A stretch of 64,000 nt of DNA. It comes from Strongylocentrotus purpuratus (lineage: Eukaryota > Echinodermata > Echinoidea > Camarodonta > Strongylocentrotidae). Below, piece by piece: positions 12,046-23,553 of the stretch (the first letter of the stretch is position 1; each line of letters begins with the position of its first letter). Location of the stretch: NCBI RefSeq assembly GCF_000002235.5, contig NW_022145528.1, positions 310,001 through 374,000 of the forward strand. The letters run 5' to 3'. Under the pieces are notes generated by a model. That model did not search any database and was not told where the DNA came from. It worked only from the letters and a program-made list of their open reading frames with translations. The position numbers were made by a program, and so were the translations under genes.

Positions 12046-12431
12046 TCAACTCACTCTAAAGACCAGTCGAACTGTCCCTGCCCAGCTCCCATCACCCACA
12101 CTCTATAATTAGATCCGTATTTTCCTACTTACCTCGGCCGTTTTCTCCTTGTTTGGCTTTGGATTGTTGGGTATTTGTGACAGCACAGCCCCCTCGTCCT
12201 GTGGGTTGAACTTTATTTCAGAAAATGTATGACTCCAAACGGCTTCCATATCATCCCATTTGGTGATGATACCTCGTTCGATCGGGTAGGTAAGGGTAAG
12301 CACTCCCCGCCTGTTCTGTGCCTCCTCCCCGACATAGCTATCCCGAAAGTTGAGCTTAGTAGTCTAAGCGAAAAGAATCATTTATTTACTTATTAATGTA
12401 TTAATATATTCATTTATTTATTTATTTACTT

Positions 12432-12655
12432 ACTTACTTATCTTATATGGACTAATGTCCTTTGGCAAGACATTGATCTACATTTGCCACACTCGACCCG
12501 GGTGATGTAAATGGGTTACTGGCAGGAATTTATTCCTTGAAATGCTAGAGCGCCGTATAGCGCCGTATGGCAGCCGTGCTAAAGCCAGGGTAATAATCGG
12601 GAGCGCCAGGAGTGTCACGTATGATAGACACGAGCGCTATACAATTAGAACCCAC
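12432..12655 (+). mobile_element. SINE body fragment in intron 1 of the actin pseudogene
   Basis: It contains ATGTCCTTTGGCAAGACATT, ATTTGCCACACTC and an AAGCCAGGGTAATAAT end, all shared with the copies at 27440, 40640, 42405 and 52680. The tRNA head is missing. CGCCGTATAGCGCCGTATGG is a small internal duplication. Confidence 0.6.
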
Positions 12656-12814
12656 TATTATTACTATTGAAATGATGACCAGCAGTGAAGGCTGAGAGTA
12701 TTAGTTTACAATGAAATAAAATGATTTACAATCAAAAGCCATTTTCATATAATCATTACAAAATATTGAGAAACATACTACTTGGGGAATTTTCTTACAG
12801 GCTGACGGCAAATC

Positions 12815-13030
12815 AGTCACTCTAAAAACTGAAATGTTAAATCACCATTTAAAAGGCCGAGGAGTGACCACTCTTTCAAAATGGTAGATTAACACTTTGA
12901 ACATGCTGGATCCAACACTATAAAGGTTGAATCTAACAGGTTAAAAGAAACAATCTGACATTTTTAAAGAGTGGTCACTCCTCGGCCCTTTTAAATTGAC
13001 ATTTAACATTTCAGCTTTTAGAGATATGAG
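12815..13030. repeat. Foldback element with ~75-bp arms
   Basis: The left arm (ACTGAAATGTTAAAT, then AAAAGGCCGAGGAGTGACCA) is mirrored by the right arm (TGGTCACTCCTCGGCC, then ATTTAACATTTCAG). The spacer is about 70 bp. A diverged relative with TTAAAATGGCCGAGCAGTGG lies near 11345. Confidence 0.75.
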
Positions 13031-13665
13031 TAACTTTTTCTCTCTTTCTTTTTGTCCTATTTTTTTTAAATCGCTTGCTTACTGGAAAATGTAAGCCATA
13101 TACTGTCTGCCTATTTGGTCAAGGCACCCTACCTCCCCCGCCCCCTCATTCAAATCAGTTTAAATATACAAATAATACACAGCAGCTAGGGCATTAGTAA
13201 GAATTTCCACACAAGGTACCTTTGGAACAGTCTAACACGCCAGAGGCGGTAGCCGAGGGTGTTTGGTCTGTTTTGAAGATACCTAGTGACAGTAATTTTA
13301 CTAATGCCAGAACAAAATGCTGTTTATTACTTGGTTTATAAAATGATGTTTTATAACATGATTTTACTAATGACCGATCATTAGAATTGAATCATGACCG
13401 GTCATTATCCAAATTACGCGTGAGGAAAAATAACTGCCTGGTCACGTGTACGCTTTCAACCAATCATTAGATTCGGATCCACGTTTTTATCTTATAAATT
13501 GTTTACCAGATCATCTAACACCCCTTGGTGCCGGGGTCTTCCGACGATGGATTGGAAGACGGTCCGAGGACAGTCTTCTTCGGCGAACCCCGCTTGTATT
13601 TCAAACGATCCGTGATCAATGACCATGGGTTCCTTATCATGCGCATATTCGTCGACTGAAGCCAT

Positions 13666-14897
13666 GTCGGTGTCGAAGGTGTCTCTGTAATGATGTATCC
13701 TGCAGAAAGTGTATGTAGTTCTTTACGTTTCAATAAAATGTTAATGAATGTTGAATCAAACCTACGGTAGAAAATAATGTGAATAACCGCTTTTAGTGTA
13801 CGATTCAGCAAATGAGAGAATTATGTGAGTTAACAAAATTAACGGAAGTTTGACGAATTTTACAAAAATAAATGGTAGCTAGGCCTACAATAATAAACAC
13901 AATACTTATTTTCGGGTGAATATTAAGGTGCACTTGGAGAAAATAATGACATTAAAAAATAATAGGAAGATGATGATTAAGAAGAATACAATGAATACTA
14001 TAGGAAGAAGAGAAAGAAGAAGAAGAAAAGGAAAATTAAATAGGAAAAGACTCAGAGAAGGAGAAGGGGATGAAAAGGGAGAGGAGAAGGTGAGGAGAAG
14101 GAGGGGCTAGGAGGAGAATAAGAGAATGAAGAAAGAATATCAGAAATGGTAATGCAAATATTGTTTCCCACAACGATTAATTATGGTTACAAAAGTATTA
14201 GAAACAATATCAATCGAGGACTGCCACGTAATATTGGTATTTTGTATTTATTAACATTTATTTCCTTCTCATTAACAGTACAATATGAAACACAATGTTT
14301 AACAATTATTTCAACAAAGAGTATACAGTAAATAATTCAGATTCGCACTGTTACCAGATTTAAACATCTTTCTGATAATATAACCCACTCCTCCCCCCCC
14401 CCCCCCCCCGATATTTGTTTTACTAATTGAGACCTGACGGAACGCACACGCCACGAAGTGTGATCAACAATAAATTTTCCCCTCAGTCTGATAACTAGGC
14501 TAAAGTGGGCGTTTCGCAAACATGCACTTTCCCTGTATGTAAACAATCGCAGCGGCATGTATTCGTGATGACGAAGATATAGGGGTCTATGATTCCGGAA
14601 ATCGACCATGTTCTCACCTTCCTAGTAGAATCCAAAGCGTTTATTGAACTCGAATCCACAGATAACTCTGGTGCATTCCAAATAAAGTAAGAATTCCTTG
14701 TAGCGTTCAGCTTTTAGCATCGTTTGTCATAGGTTGCGTTGTCATAGACGAGTACACGGTGCGTGAATACTGTTTTATTTAATTGACAGCATTCGATCTT
14801 CCGGGTGTAGTATTTTTCCAGACCTACCATTTTAAAAATGGTGTGGTAGTTGGAAAAAAATATTGAAAAAATGCAGGAATTTACACCTCTCCCCACC

Positions 14898-14940
<43 letters not shown>

Positions 14941-15150
14941 CTCTCTCTCTCTCTCCCGGCCGTCTCTCTCCCCGTCTCAACCCCGATCCCTAATTCCTCT
15001 CATATTTCATGTATTCCTTTCCTCTTTTACATCAATTTCGTCTTTTCCTCTTACCTGGAAAAGGTATCTGCCTTATAAAAAACAATATCTCTCGCTAATA
15101 TATACACCTCCCTCCCACACGCTCTCTGTTATCTATCTAGGCTTTTTCGA

Positions 15151-15184
<34 letters not shown>

Positions 15185-16320
15185 TCTCTCTCTCTCTCTG
15201 TCTCTCTGTCTCTCTGTCTCTCTGTCTCTCTGTCTTTCTATCTCTCTGTCTTTCTATCTCTCTGTCTCTCTGTCTCTCTGTCGTTCTATCTCTCTTTCTC
15301 TGTATCTTTGTCTTTCTTCTCTCTGTCTCTTTCTGTCTCTCCACTCCATATAATGTTGATTCCATGAGTAATAACAAGTAACTCACCTGTGAAGTATTTT
15401 TCATATTAGAATACTTAGACTCTTGATTATGTATTATTGTTCATAAAAAGGGAGATTTATTCATTACAAAATATGAGGCGAAGTCAAAATGTACATATGA
15501 TAAGAAAGTAGTACATACATTTTAAATACTTTAAATAAATAAATACACAAATATCATATCGTGCTTGCATAAATATTTTTTCAAGGTTTTGTTTTCTTAC
15601 AGAATACATTCTCTTTAGGCTCGAGCCGTGCAGAGAAAACAGCATCTGAGCAAGGTCTTTGGCATTGTGACGTCATATGATTGGAATGTTTAAACAGTTC
15701 GCCACTCGCACTATGAAATGACCTTTCCCTTGACCTTTGTCCATTTCTATATCAACTTAGTTCGAAGAATTTCATATTTCGCAGTTTTGTTCTTTCTCGC
15801 TGTTGACATAGGATTGCAAGATTTGTATAGAAACTGCATTGAACTAAAAAATCTAGTAGTAAATATGGAGATGTGATATCCAGCCGTAGGTCTGTATCGT
15901 TGTAATATTTCTTCTTCTTCTGCGTCTTCTTCGTCTTCTTCTTCTTCTTCTTCTTCTTCTTCTTCTTCTTCTTCTGCTTCTTCTCCCCCCCCCCCCCCCA
16001 AAAAAAATATATACATATTTTGTTTTGAAATAATACTCGACGCGGTATTACTATCAGCATTACGTGTTGGCAAAGAAGTGTTATTGATATCAGAATACAA
16101 TATGCTAACAAATAAAGTTATACAGGAATATTTCTCATCACCTGTATAATGCGTGCTCTTCTTTCAAACTAAATCAGAAACAACCGAGACCACATGACAC
16201 GTTAACTACTTCATTGATATAATATATATACAGTTGAAAACATAATACTTGTAATATTGCACATTGAAAAACAAACTCAATGTTGTCTTTAAAATCAGTA
16301 ATACATAAGAACTTATAAAC
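13666..16320. other. Intergenic region between the actin pseudogene and the SSAT-like gene
   Basis: No gene recognised. It holds a purine-rich AGAAGA tract (13960-14110), a poly-C run (14393-14409), (CT)n runs (14898-14955), a CT/GT minisatellite (15150-15340) built on GTCTCTCT, and a (TTC)n tract followed by poly-C (15905-15997). Reading frames here are low-complexity or lack homology cues. Confidence 0.6.
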
Positions 16321-18074
16321 TCAATTTGTAACAAGCGACGAAACATGCACGCCTCTCCTTCCAAGCTTCTCGATGGGTTTGTGGTCGGTGACGTAATGTT
16401 GCAGCGAGTTGCCGGCCATGGACATGATGTTGTAGCCATGTTTCTGAGTCTGGTTTTCGAATCCGATGTCTTCGTACCACTGCTTTGCCCGATCATTCTC
16501 GATATCGACGTAGCCGCTGATGTACTTGCAGCCGTCCAGGTAACCCATCTAGAAATTGAAAGAGAGATCATACAGGATTATCATGATGGCTTCTTGAGAA
16601 GATAAGGTGATAGATGATGATTTTTGTTTAATGACTTCAATTATTGTCACACATTAGTTCTCTGTTATTGTGGAAATGAAAACATTTAGTTTCTTAAGTG
16701 TGATTTGAATTTGAATCGGTACAATTCATTTGAAAATGATCTTAACTTACAAAACAGGATAAACAAGTTTTCTTTTATCCTTTTATCCTTTGGATGAATA
16801 TAGTAGTTTGTATACAACCTCAAACAAAAATGTAAGAACTGATCAGTACTGGTGCTCTATAGATCTACCATGATTTTTTCTTCTCCAATTATATTTGCAA
16901 GACCAAAACATCATGAAACTCACCTTACATACTTCATGGAGTAGTACAGCCCCAAGTCCTTTTGCTGCAAAGACAAAAAATAAAATGAGAATATTAGTGA
17001 TATGCGACCGAAACAATAGGCCGATAACAATCTTGAGAATTAGAATAAAACTAAAATTAACATTTGTAGAAGTCTTGGCCCAAAGATAAATTTAAATCTA
17101 TTGACAGGATTGATATAAAACCTACATTGACTCGGAAGATCAAAGGAAAGTTGTCAATAAAAGCTCATAGATTCAAAAGCAATTTCGTTGCCCCATGTTT
17201 CCATCTTCCCGATATGATTTTTGTCTTTCGTTTGCTATATAGTTGGGTTTTGATAAACTAATGTGAATTTTTTTCCTTTTCCCTCAAGATGTATTCTGTT
17301 CAATCAGATTTTCAAGTATATTTTTTAAGAGAGTTTATTATTCATTAAATTACATGCATTACCTTGTTTATTTTTATTATCAATTAGTTGTTGTTGTTGG
17401 TGGTGGTGGTGGTGGTGGTGGTGATGGTGTTGGTGATGGGGGTGGTGGTAGTCGTGCTGCTGAGGATGACGATATTTTATTTTCTTCTTTCGTTTTCTTC
17501 TCCTGGTATTTGTTTGATTTGATATATAAGTGTTAGTTTTGTTGGTTAGGGATATAACTTACCTCTATAATCATGATGAATGAAAAGGTCTTCCCACGTG
17601 ATGGTGCGCCCCTTCCATGCGCAGTAGCCCCCACTAAACATGGCATAGCCTATGACACTGTGGTCACCATCATCTTCAAAAGCCTCGAGCAAGACACACT
17701 GGTAGCAAGGGTTCGATCCGAAGCCGTCTTTTTTCAGATCTACAAAGAGGATCATTTAAGTAAGAGGATTATATGCCTATTCTCCAGAGAGAGAACACTT
17801 GTGAGGTATCTGTCATAAACCAATATATATAAATGCGAGAAAACACACCATACTTTAAACTTGTCAATGCTATTGATCCATAAAGACTATCGCTGTTTGA
17901 AATCAGATATATAGATTCGCATAGAGAAAGATCTAGGGGCATGTCTTGTATTTAAATAAAGACAGAAAGAAAACAAAAGTAGGGATACAATCATAAAATG
18001 TCAAAACAATCAACAGCAAAGAGTGATATTGAAGATAATTTACAACTTGTTATCGGATGGTTCCGGGAACAAAA

Positions 18075-18120
<46 letters not shown>

Positions 18121-19092
18121 ATTTTTTTAAGTAATTTTTTTTAAAGCGATTGTATCTACCTTCCTCGGTGATTTCGACCTGGTCAATGGTCCCCTCCCAC
18201 TCCGCGAGCCCTCGTACCAGCTTCAGGATGTCGCCGCAGTCGTCGATCTCCGACGGCCGGACAACGTACCTTGTAACGAGTTCGGGGTCAACTTCATAGT
18301 CGTCTGTTCATGAAATGAGAAAATGAAATGGTTGGTCAAATTCCTTTCGTCATTTTTGTTTTTCTTAAAGTTAGTTAATTTTACTTCACGGTTAATTTGT
18401 GACCGTAAATGTTTAGTTGCCTAGTAAATGCAGGCAGAAGGTGAAGTTTATTATAAAGGCTATGTTATCATAATAATTTACAGTATCATGTATTTTATAT
18501 GGGGTTAATAAACATCAAGAGATTCAAGCATGGTACATTACCTCATCACAACACATTTAAAGAAGATGTAATAATTTTCCCCCTCCATTGTTGTTAATCA
18601 ACGTTTCAAGATGCCCCATATTGTACATTATATAGGCCTATTTTGAACAGAACAAAACACGATGATTGGAGTCTATAATACACACTGTATATATTATATT
18701 TCTTGAAGTATCTTCGTAAAAGTAGGATATTATCCCTTGTGGAGATAGACCTCTATCCCATAAGAAGGTACCCTAGCTAAAATTTATGATTTTACCATTA
18801 CTACTATTTTCCCAATTCGTTTAAATTTTTCACCTGCTGAGACTTGAAGCTGAGGAACAACCGGTGTTGTCTTCATCGCAGACGTTCCCAAATATCTCTT
18901 CTGTATACTCATGTTGTCGAAGCAGCTAAGCAGATCGTCTTCTGGGAAATTCCTCAACAGCGATTTCCTCAAACACCTGCCGATGCGGCCCGTGGTGGTC
19001 ATCGACGTCGCCTCCGATGACGCGACTCCGAGAAGGTTTGCCGAACTCCTGGCCGAAACGGAGAATGCGCGCTGTGCTAACCTAGCGAACAT
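16321..19092 (-). CDS. SSAT-like polyamine/diamine N-acetyltransferase (GNAT fold) with presequence-like N-terminus, 282 aa
   Basis: Minus-strand exons 19092-18834, 18303-18160, 17739-17563, 16964-16924 and 16548-16321 (stop TGA) join in frame with GT-AG introns. Residues from about 97 onward match spermidine/spermine N1-acetyltransferase: YVVRPSEIDDCGDILKLV, EEDLKKDGFG (SSAT TEKDLLEDGFG), VIGYAMF, WEDLFIHHDYR and the acetyl-CoA loop R193-A-K-G-L-G198. Tyr232 in KQWYEDIGF corresponds to the SSAT catalytic Tyr140. The family transfers acetyl from acetyl-CoA to polyamines or thialysine-like amines. Classical SSAT is about 171 aa and cytosolic. Here some 95 extra residues start MFARLAQRAFSVSARSS, rich in Arg, Ser and Ala with no acidic residue in the first 25, as in mitochondrial presequences. 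A 20-residue C-terminal extension ends VHVSSLVTN. Intron 3 holds a (GGT)n run at 17396-17440 and intron 2 a poly-T near 18078-18116. Substrate is not determined. Confidence 0.85.
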
Positions 19093-19669
19093 GGTGATGG
19101 TTTATTTTCACAGTTGCTGATAATATAAAGTAAAAATTATTCCTTGCTTGAACGCGATGGGAATAGCGATCTGTTCTGAAGCGAATCCAAAAGTGATCTG
19201 GCAGCCGAGTGTATCTAAACCTCTGACTCTCACTTTCACTACTAAGCAGGTATTACAAGAAAATCTTTCAGGGACCGATGCGCTATTAGAATAGATAAAT
19301 CAAGCACCTTTCGTAGATAAGCATCCAAGTGTTACAAAGCGGTTTTTTGTCTTTCTTTTTGTCCACCAGCTTTTGTTAAAAGATTGCCTCCAAACGTCAG
19401 AGCTTGTCTTTGCTTCACAATGGACGGTAACAATTTTGAGTCCCTTTCGACAAATTCCTGGCTTTTATGCGTCCTCGGGTCCGGTTACCGTGGTGAGTCC
19501 CCGAAACAGTTCCGCTCGGCTGTTTCCGACTAAACAGCGTAGAAGTTTCTTTTCTGGGAGTTAGCGCAGGTATGTCTAGTAGTCTTTAGTGGCGGATCCC
19601 GGCGGGGCAGGAAAGAGAAGGAAAAGAAGATGAGGAACTATGAGCTGATGATCTTCTATTTCTTTCATT

Positions 19670-19795
19670 ATTTCTTTCTTCTTCTTCTTCCTTCCTTCTT
19701 CTCCTTCTTCGTTTTCTTAATCTTATTTTTTCTTCTTCTTCTCCTCCTCCTCCTCCTCCTCCTCCTCCTTCTTCTACTTCTTCTTTTTGTCTTGT
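19670..19795. repeat. (CTT)n/(CCT)n microsatellite upstream of the SSAT-like gene
   Basis: Pyrimidine triplets run for about 125 bp, some 580 bp upstream of the SSAT-like start codon. No promoter motif was identified with confidence in 19093-19670. Confidence 0.75.
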
Positions 19796-19931
19796 CAAAG
19801 ATCACCGAATTTTCGGACTGATATAGATCCAGAATGCCCACCCTTAAGGTTCAAATTTATATCTGACTTGGCTGTAGATGTCGTGGATGTTCATTAAATT
19901 TCGTTATTCTTGCACAATACAAATAATGTGT

Positions 19932-20197
19932 GTGAACATTTTGGGGGATATGATCGACATTTAAAGTGGGTTTTTGCTTCCGATTATTCGTTTTCATGTT
20001 GAGTAGTAAGAAATCTCTTTAATCTGCTGTATGAATAACCTTATTAGGTATATTATCATAGCTATCAATTTTGAGGAAAATGATCGACTTTTATAGTGAG
20101 GGTTTTGCTTCCTCTTGTTACATTTCATGTTGAGTACTAAGAAATATCTTTAAACTGCTGTATGAATAACCTTATTGGGTATATTATCATAACTATA
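19932..20197. repeat. Tandem duplication, two ~130-bp units
   Basis: Unit 1 (about 19932-20066) and unit 2 (about 20067-20197) share ATGATCGAC, TTTTGCTTCC, TTTCATGTTGAGTA, AAGAAAT and GCTGTATGAATAACCTTATT, then GGTATATTATCATA. Unit 2 runs directly into the element starting near 20194. Confidence 0.8.
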
Positions 20198-20499
20198 CAC
20201 TGTGAAAAAAATGAGTAAAGTTACGTTGGTAATTCTTTTGTTGCATGGGCAATATTTGACTACATTTTGAGCAAAGATATGACTCTTCAACTGCACGACG
20301 ACGGTAACCCACTTGTTGGGACAATCTTGACTAGCTATGTTGGGCATAATACAAGACAACTATGCACGTGTGGAGTTGGGTACTGACGTTTACCAATACC
20401 ACTGGGCAAAATATTGCCCAATAAATGGCTGGGTTGACTATTTGCACAACGTTGGGCAAAGTGTGGGAAAAATATTGCCGAATCTTTTCACAGTGTAGA
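20194..20499. mobile_element. MITE with CTACACTGTGAAAA-type ends
   Basis: The left end CTATACACTGTGAAAA and the right end (complement of CTCTACACTGTGAAAA) are inverted. The 300-bp interior has no open frame and repeats TTGGGCAAnATnTTGCC-like words. Related GTTGGGCAA/GGTCAC sequence occurs at 29870-30310. Confidence 0.65.
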
Positions 20500-21338
20500 G
20501 ACATAGTTTCACATGAACTTTATTTACATTGTCACAAAAACAAAAGTCTGTCTACAATCATCTTGCTAGGCTGATTTTTCATTATCTTTTCATAATGTTA
20601 AATAGTCCGTTTAAGTTTATTTGAAATAAAAACGAAAATGAAATCGTGAATTTATGAATCAAATATTTCATGTGGGCTGAATTACGTATGTACCACATGC
20701 ATTCCTGAAGAAAACCGATGTGTTTGAAGAATATGTTTATTATTGCTGCCGTTATTGACTTTGTAATTATTTTGATATCGCTAAAAAGGTAGGTCAATGT
20801 AGCACTTAAACTGGGAATCCCATTTTGTGTTCATGTTGGTTCAACGTGTGCCCCACTATTTTCTCTATTCTAATATTCAAACGCCGCACCGGGAAGATGA
20901 AGAAAAAAAAAACTACGGGGGCGGGCTGTTTTATCTTCGAGAGTCGAGACTATACATCATTCCCCCAAATTGATCAAAGAGTGTCGCATAGAATGGAGAG
21001 AATGATTCGGAATGCACGTGGTGTAGCAGCGAGGGCACCCTCCCCATTCCATCGAATGATGAAGGGGGAGCGGTAGGAAGAAAGAGAGGGGGAGTGATAA
21101 AGAGAGAGAAAGTGAGAGCGAGAAACTGAGGGAGAATCGAGAGAAAGAGAGAGAAATATAATATAAATAAATAAAGAGAGAGAGAGTTAAAGACCGTAAG
21201 GCGACGCAAAAAACAAGATGATACGGACCCCTCAATCCCAAACCACCTTCTTCTCGATCGTTCTACATCTTGGTCTCTCGCATTTCATCCATAAAACTGC
21301 CGGCGGCACCCCCCCCCCCCCCCCATCCGATACTGTCA

Positions 21339-21606
21339 TAGCCTCTTGTCGATGGCCCTCGCGTTGTTGGAGTCCGTGAATTCTGGCGAGCGAAGCGAGA
21401 CAGAGAGACCGAGCGCGAGCGAGGGCCTCTTGACAAGTGATCTGAATTATATATTCATGAGACCGATTTCCTACTGAATTATGCATGTCTAGACCGCAGC
21501 GATTGCGCTCGGTTTCTCTGGCTCGCTTCGCTCGCCATAAGGCCTAAAAAAAAAAATTGATGACTTGGCGTAACCCGCCCGACCCTATTTTTATCGCCGA
21601 CCCTAC

Positions 21607-21641
<35 letters not shown>

Positions 21642-21685
21642 TTTTTTTTTTTTAATTTTTTTTTTTTTTAATTTTTTTTTTTTTT

Positions 21686-21717
<32 letters not shown>

Positions 21718-22503
21718 TAAAGGATTCTGAAATACTGGAGACATTTTTTAACTGTTTGTTATTACAGAGCCATTCACAATTGTAAATATTTTCACAAGTT
21801 GTAATTGGCTATTCTTTTCAACCCTCATTCTTCAAGATTTTGGATACATGTTAACATGTTAACATGTTACCTCTAGACAAGTTATAAAAATGCTAGTCAA
21901 TACATTGTGAAAATACTAATATTTGTGAACAGCCCCTTCTAAACCTACATAGGGTCTATTCACCTGTTTATCCTGTTGAAGACAGTGTCTGAGATATCTC
22001 AGGCTGGGGTCTGTTCGAAATCTATTAATGCGTTCGTATGTTTGCATTTTATGTGCATGAGGGTGTATGTACATGTACATGTATGTATGCAGGGGGGGGG
22101 GGGGCAGGTGTATGTATGCATCCCCCAGGTCCCAAGGTGATCAAGATTTCAACAATTTCTTGCTCACTTTGCTCACACAGTGTGTGTGTCCATATATGTG
22201 TGTGTGTGTGCGTGGAGTTATTTGAACATATTGTGGTCTACCCCTCTCATCAGATATCCCTGATCAGATCATCCCCAAGGTCTGAGGACCTATCTACGCC
22301 ACTGTATGTATGTATATGTGTATGAATGGCTAATTTCATGTATGCAAATATAAGCAACAACAACAACCAAAAAAAAAAAAAAAAAAAAAAAAAAATCGCC
22401 CTACCTACCCTAATTTTCAGTGACCCGTTACGCCAAGTCATCAATTTTTTTTTTTAGGCCTAATTTACGGACTCCAACAACGCGAGGGCCATCGACAAGA
22501 GGC
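21339..22503. mobile_element. Nested inverted-repeat structure, ~1.2 kb, with long poly-T
   Basis: Outer arms 21339-21381 and 22464-22503 share GCCTCTTGTCGATGGCCCTC and CGTTGTTGGAGTCCGT in opposite orientation. Inner arms 21541-21575 and 22427-22460 share GGCCTAAAAAAAAAAATTGA then TGACTTGGCGTAAC. Poly-T (21611-21715) lies next to the left inner arm and poly-A (22371-22395) next to the right. No transposase frame was seen. The asymmetric spacing (about 160 extra bp on the left) suggests one element inserted inside another. Confidence 0.65.
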
Positions 22504-22552
22504 TAATACTGCCACTGACTTGACTGAAGCTTCACAACTCCAAAAAAAAGTG

Positions 22553-22870
22553 CAGGATAGACACTTTCCGCTTCCGACTAAAGTCCATTTTTCGAATCCC
22601 TTCTCCCGTCCGCCCCACCGCCCCCCCCCCCCCGTATAACACCCAAGATACGTGACTGCTAAAGGTTACTGATCAATACTATCCGTTTCCGACTAACGTC
22701 CTATTTTCAAGTCGTGTTTTCTGTCCATGTCCCGCACCCCCCCCCCCCCCCCACAAACTAAATGCAACAGTGCCCCCTCAATACTGGTGGTCCCACACGC
22801 TACGCCATACCAAAAGGTGTAATATAAACACTATCCGCTTCCGAACTAAAATCCTATTTTCGGGTCTTAT
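22553..22870. repeat. Three-unit tandem repeat
   Basis: ACACTnTCCGCTTCCGACTAA-type segments begin near 22560, 22677 and 22827. Each is followed by GTCCTATTTTC-like sequence, a TCCCGYCC stretch and a poly-C run. Unit spacing is about 117 and 150 bp. Confidence 0.7.
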
Positions 22871-23146
22871 TTCCGCCAACATTCAAGGTCGCATGACCAA
22901 ATATGGGCAAATCTCTGCTACCATACTTTTCGTCACCTAATACATTGTAAGCATTAAATATTGACTATATTTTGTAGCATTGTGACGTCACAATAAACTG
23001 GATCGGACGTATCAAAATTGTAGCCTGGTCTAGACTTTGATTTAAACAAAATGTCTTAGATTGTATGGTTGCATAGAGTTCATCAGTTCAAGTTCAGCTT
23101 CAGTTTAGTTCCTTTTATGTCACATTAAAAATAATACATCAAATTC

Positions 23147-23553
23147 AAAGGTACTATGTCCCATTTGCAGGCCAAACAAAATTGTAAAATTCCAACGGCA
23201 TTCGAAAGATAATACTAATTTAGAACTTCCCGCAAAACGAAAGGGCTTGAAAATGTCTTTAAGTGGGAAAATAACGACCATTTATAGTTGTCAATTCGAC
23301 TTACTTGATCGCAATCACTTAAGTAAAAGTCTGATTTTCAGACCCTTGTACCGAATGGTCCATTTTGTGCTGTGCGAAAAAAGTCACGCATTCACTCAAT
23401 AGTGTCTGACGGTGAAGTCTAGAAAGTAAACGGGTTTTAATAAAAGGACACTGCTAACGTTTACATTTCACAGATAGAACATACGTGACATGTTCATAGT
23501 TCCTGCGAAGTTCTACATAACTTGATGTTGGCTGCAAATGGGACATCCCTTTA
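23147..23553. mobile_element. ~400-bp MITE
   Basis: Inverted ends: AAAGGTACTATGTCCCATTT then GCAGGCC on the left, and the complement of AAAGGGATGTCCCATTTGCAG on the right. No coding potential. AT-rich flanks. Confidence 0.7.

Larger units (their letters stand above)
10038..13665 (-). pseudogene. Second divergent actin-like gene, 4 exons, probably a pseudogene
   Basis: Minus-strand exons: 13665-13507 (53 codons, starting [13 protein letters not shown]), 12363-12133 (77 codons, with DSYVGEEAQ and YPIERGIITKWDDME), 11240-11002, and 10674 to about 10038. Exons 1 and 2 are fully open. Exon 3 carries DSGHGVTHVVP, then changes frame before MDLAGRDLDEA, so its 239 nt do not match the expected phase. 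Exon 4 begins [18 protein letters not shown]. It changes frame once before [11 protein letters not shown] and again before WIKKQEYEE. The nucleotide-site motif reads DSGHG rather than DSGDG. Intron positions at actin codons 121/122 and 204 match the gene at 362-4931, and the first intron lies within the DNase loop. Three frame changes plus the lost Asp favour a pseudogene. Assembly errors at C/T-rich runs could explain some of them. A GCAG acceptor-like site near 13700 might mark a 5' UTR exon. Confidence 0.8.

Noticed and set aside
14337-14609. 90-codon minus-strand frame starting MVDFRNHRPLYL
   Set aside because: Runs through a poly-C tract (poly-Gly) and shows no recognisable family or gene structure.
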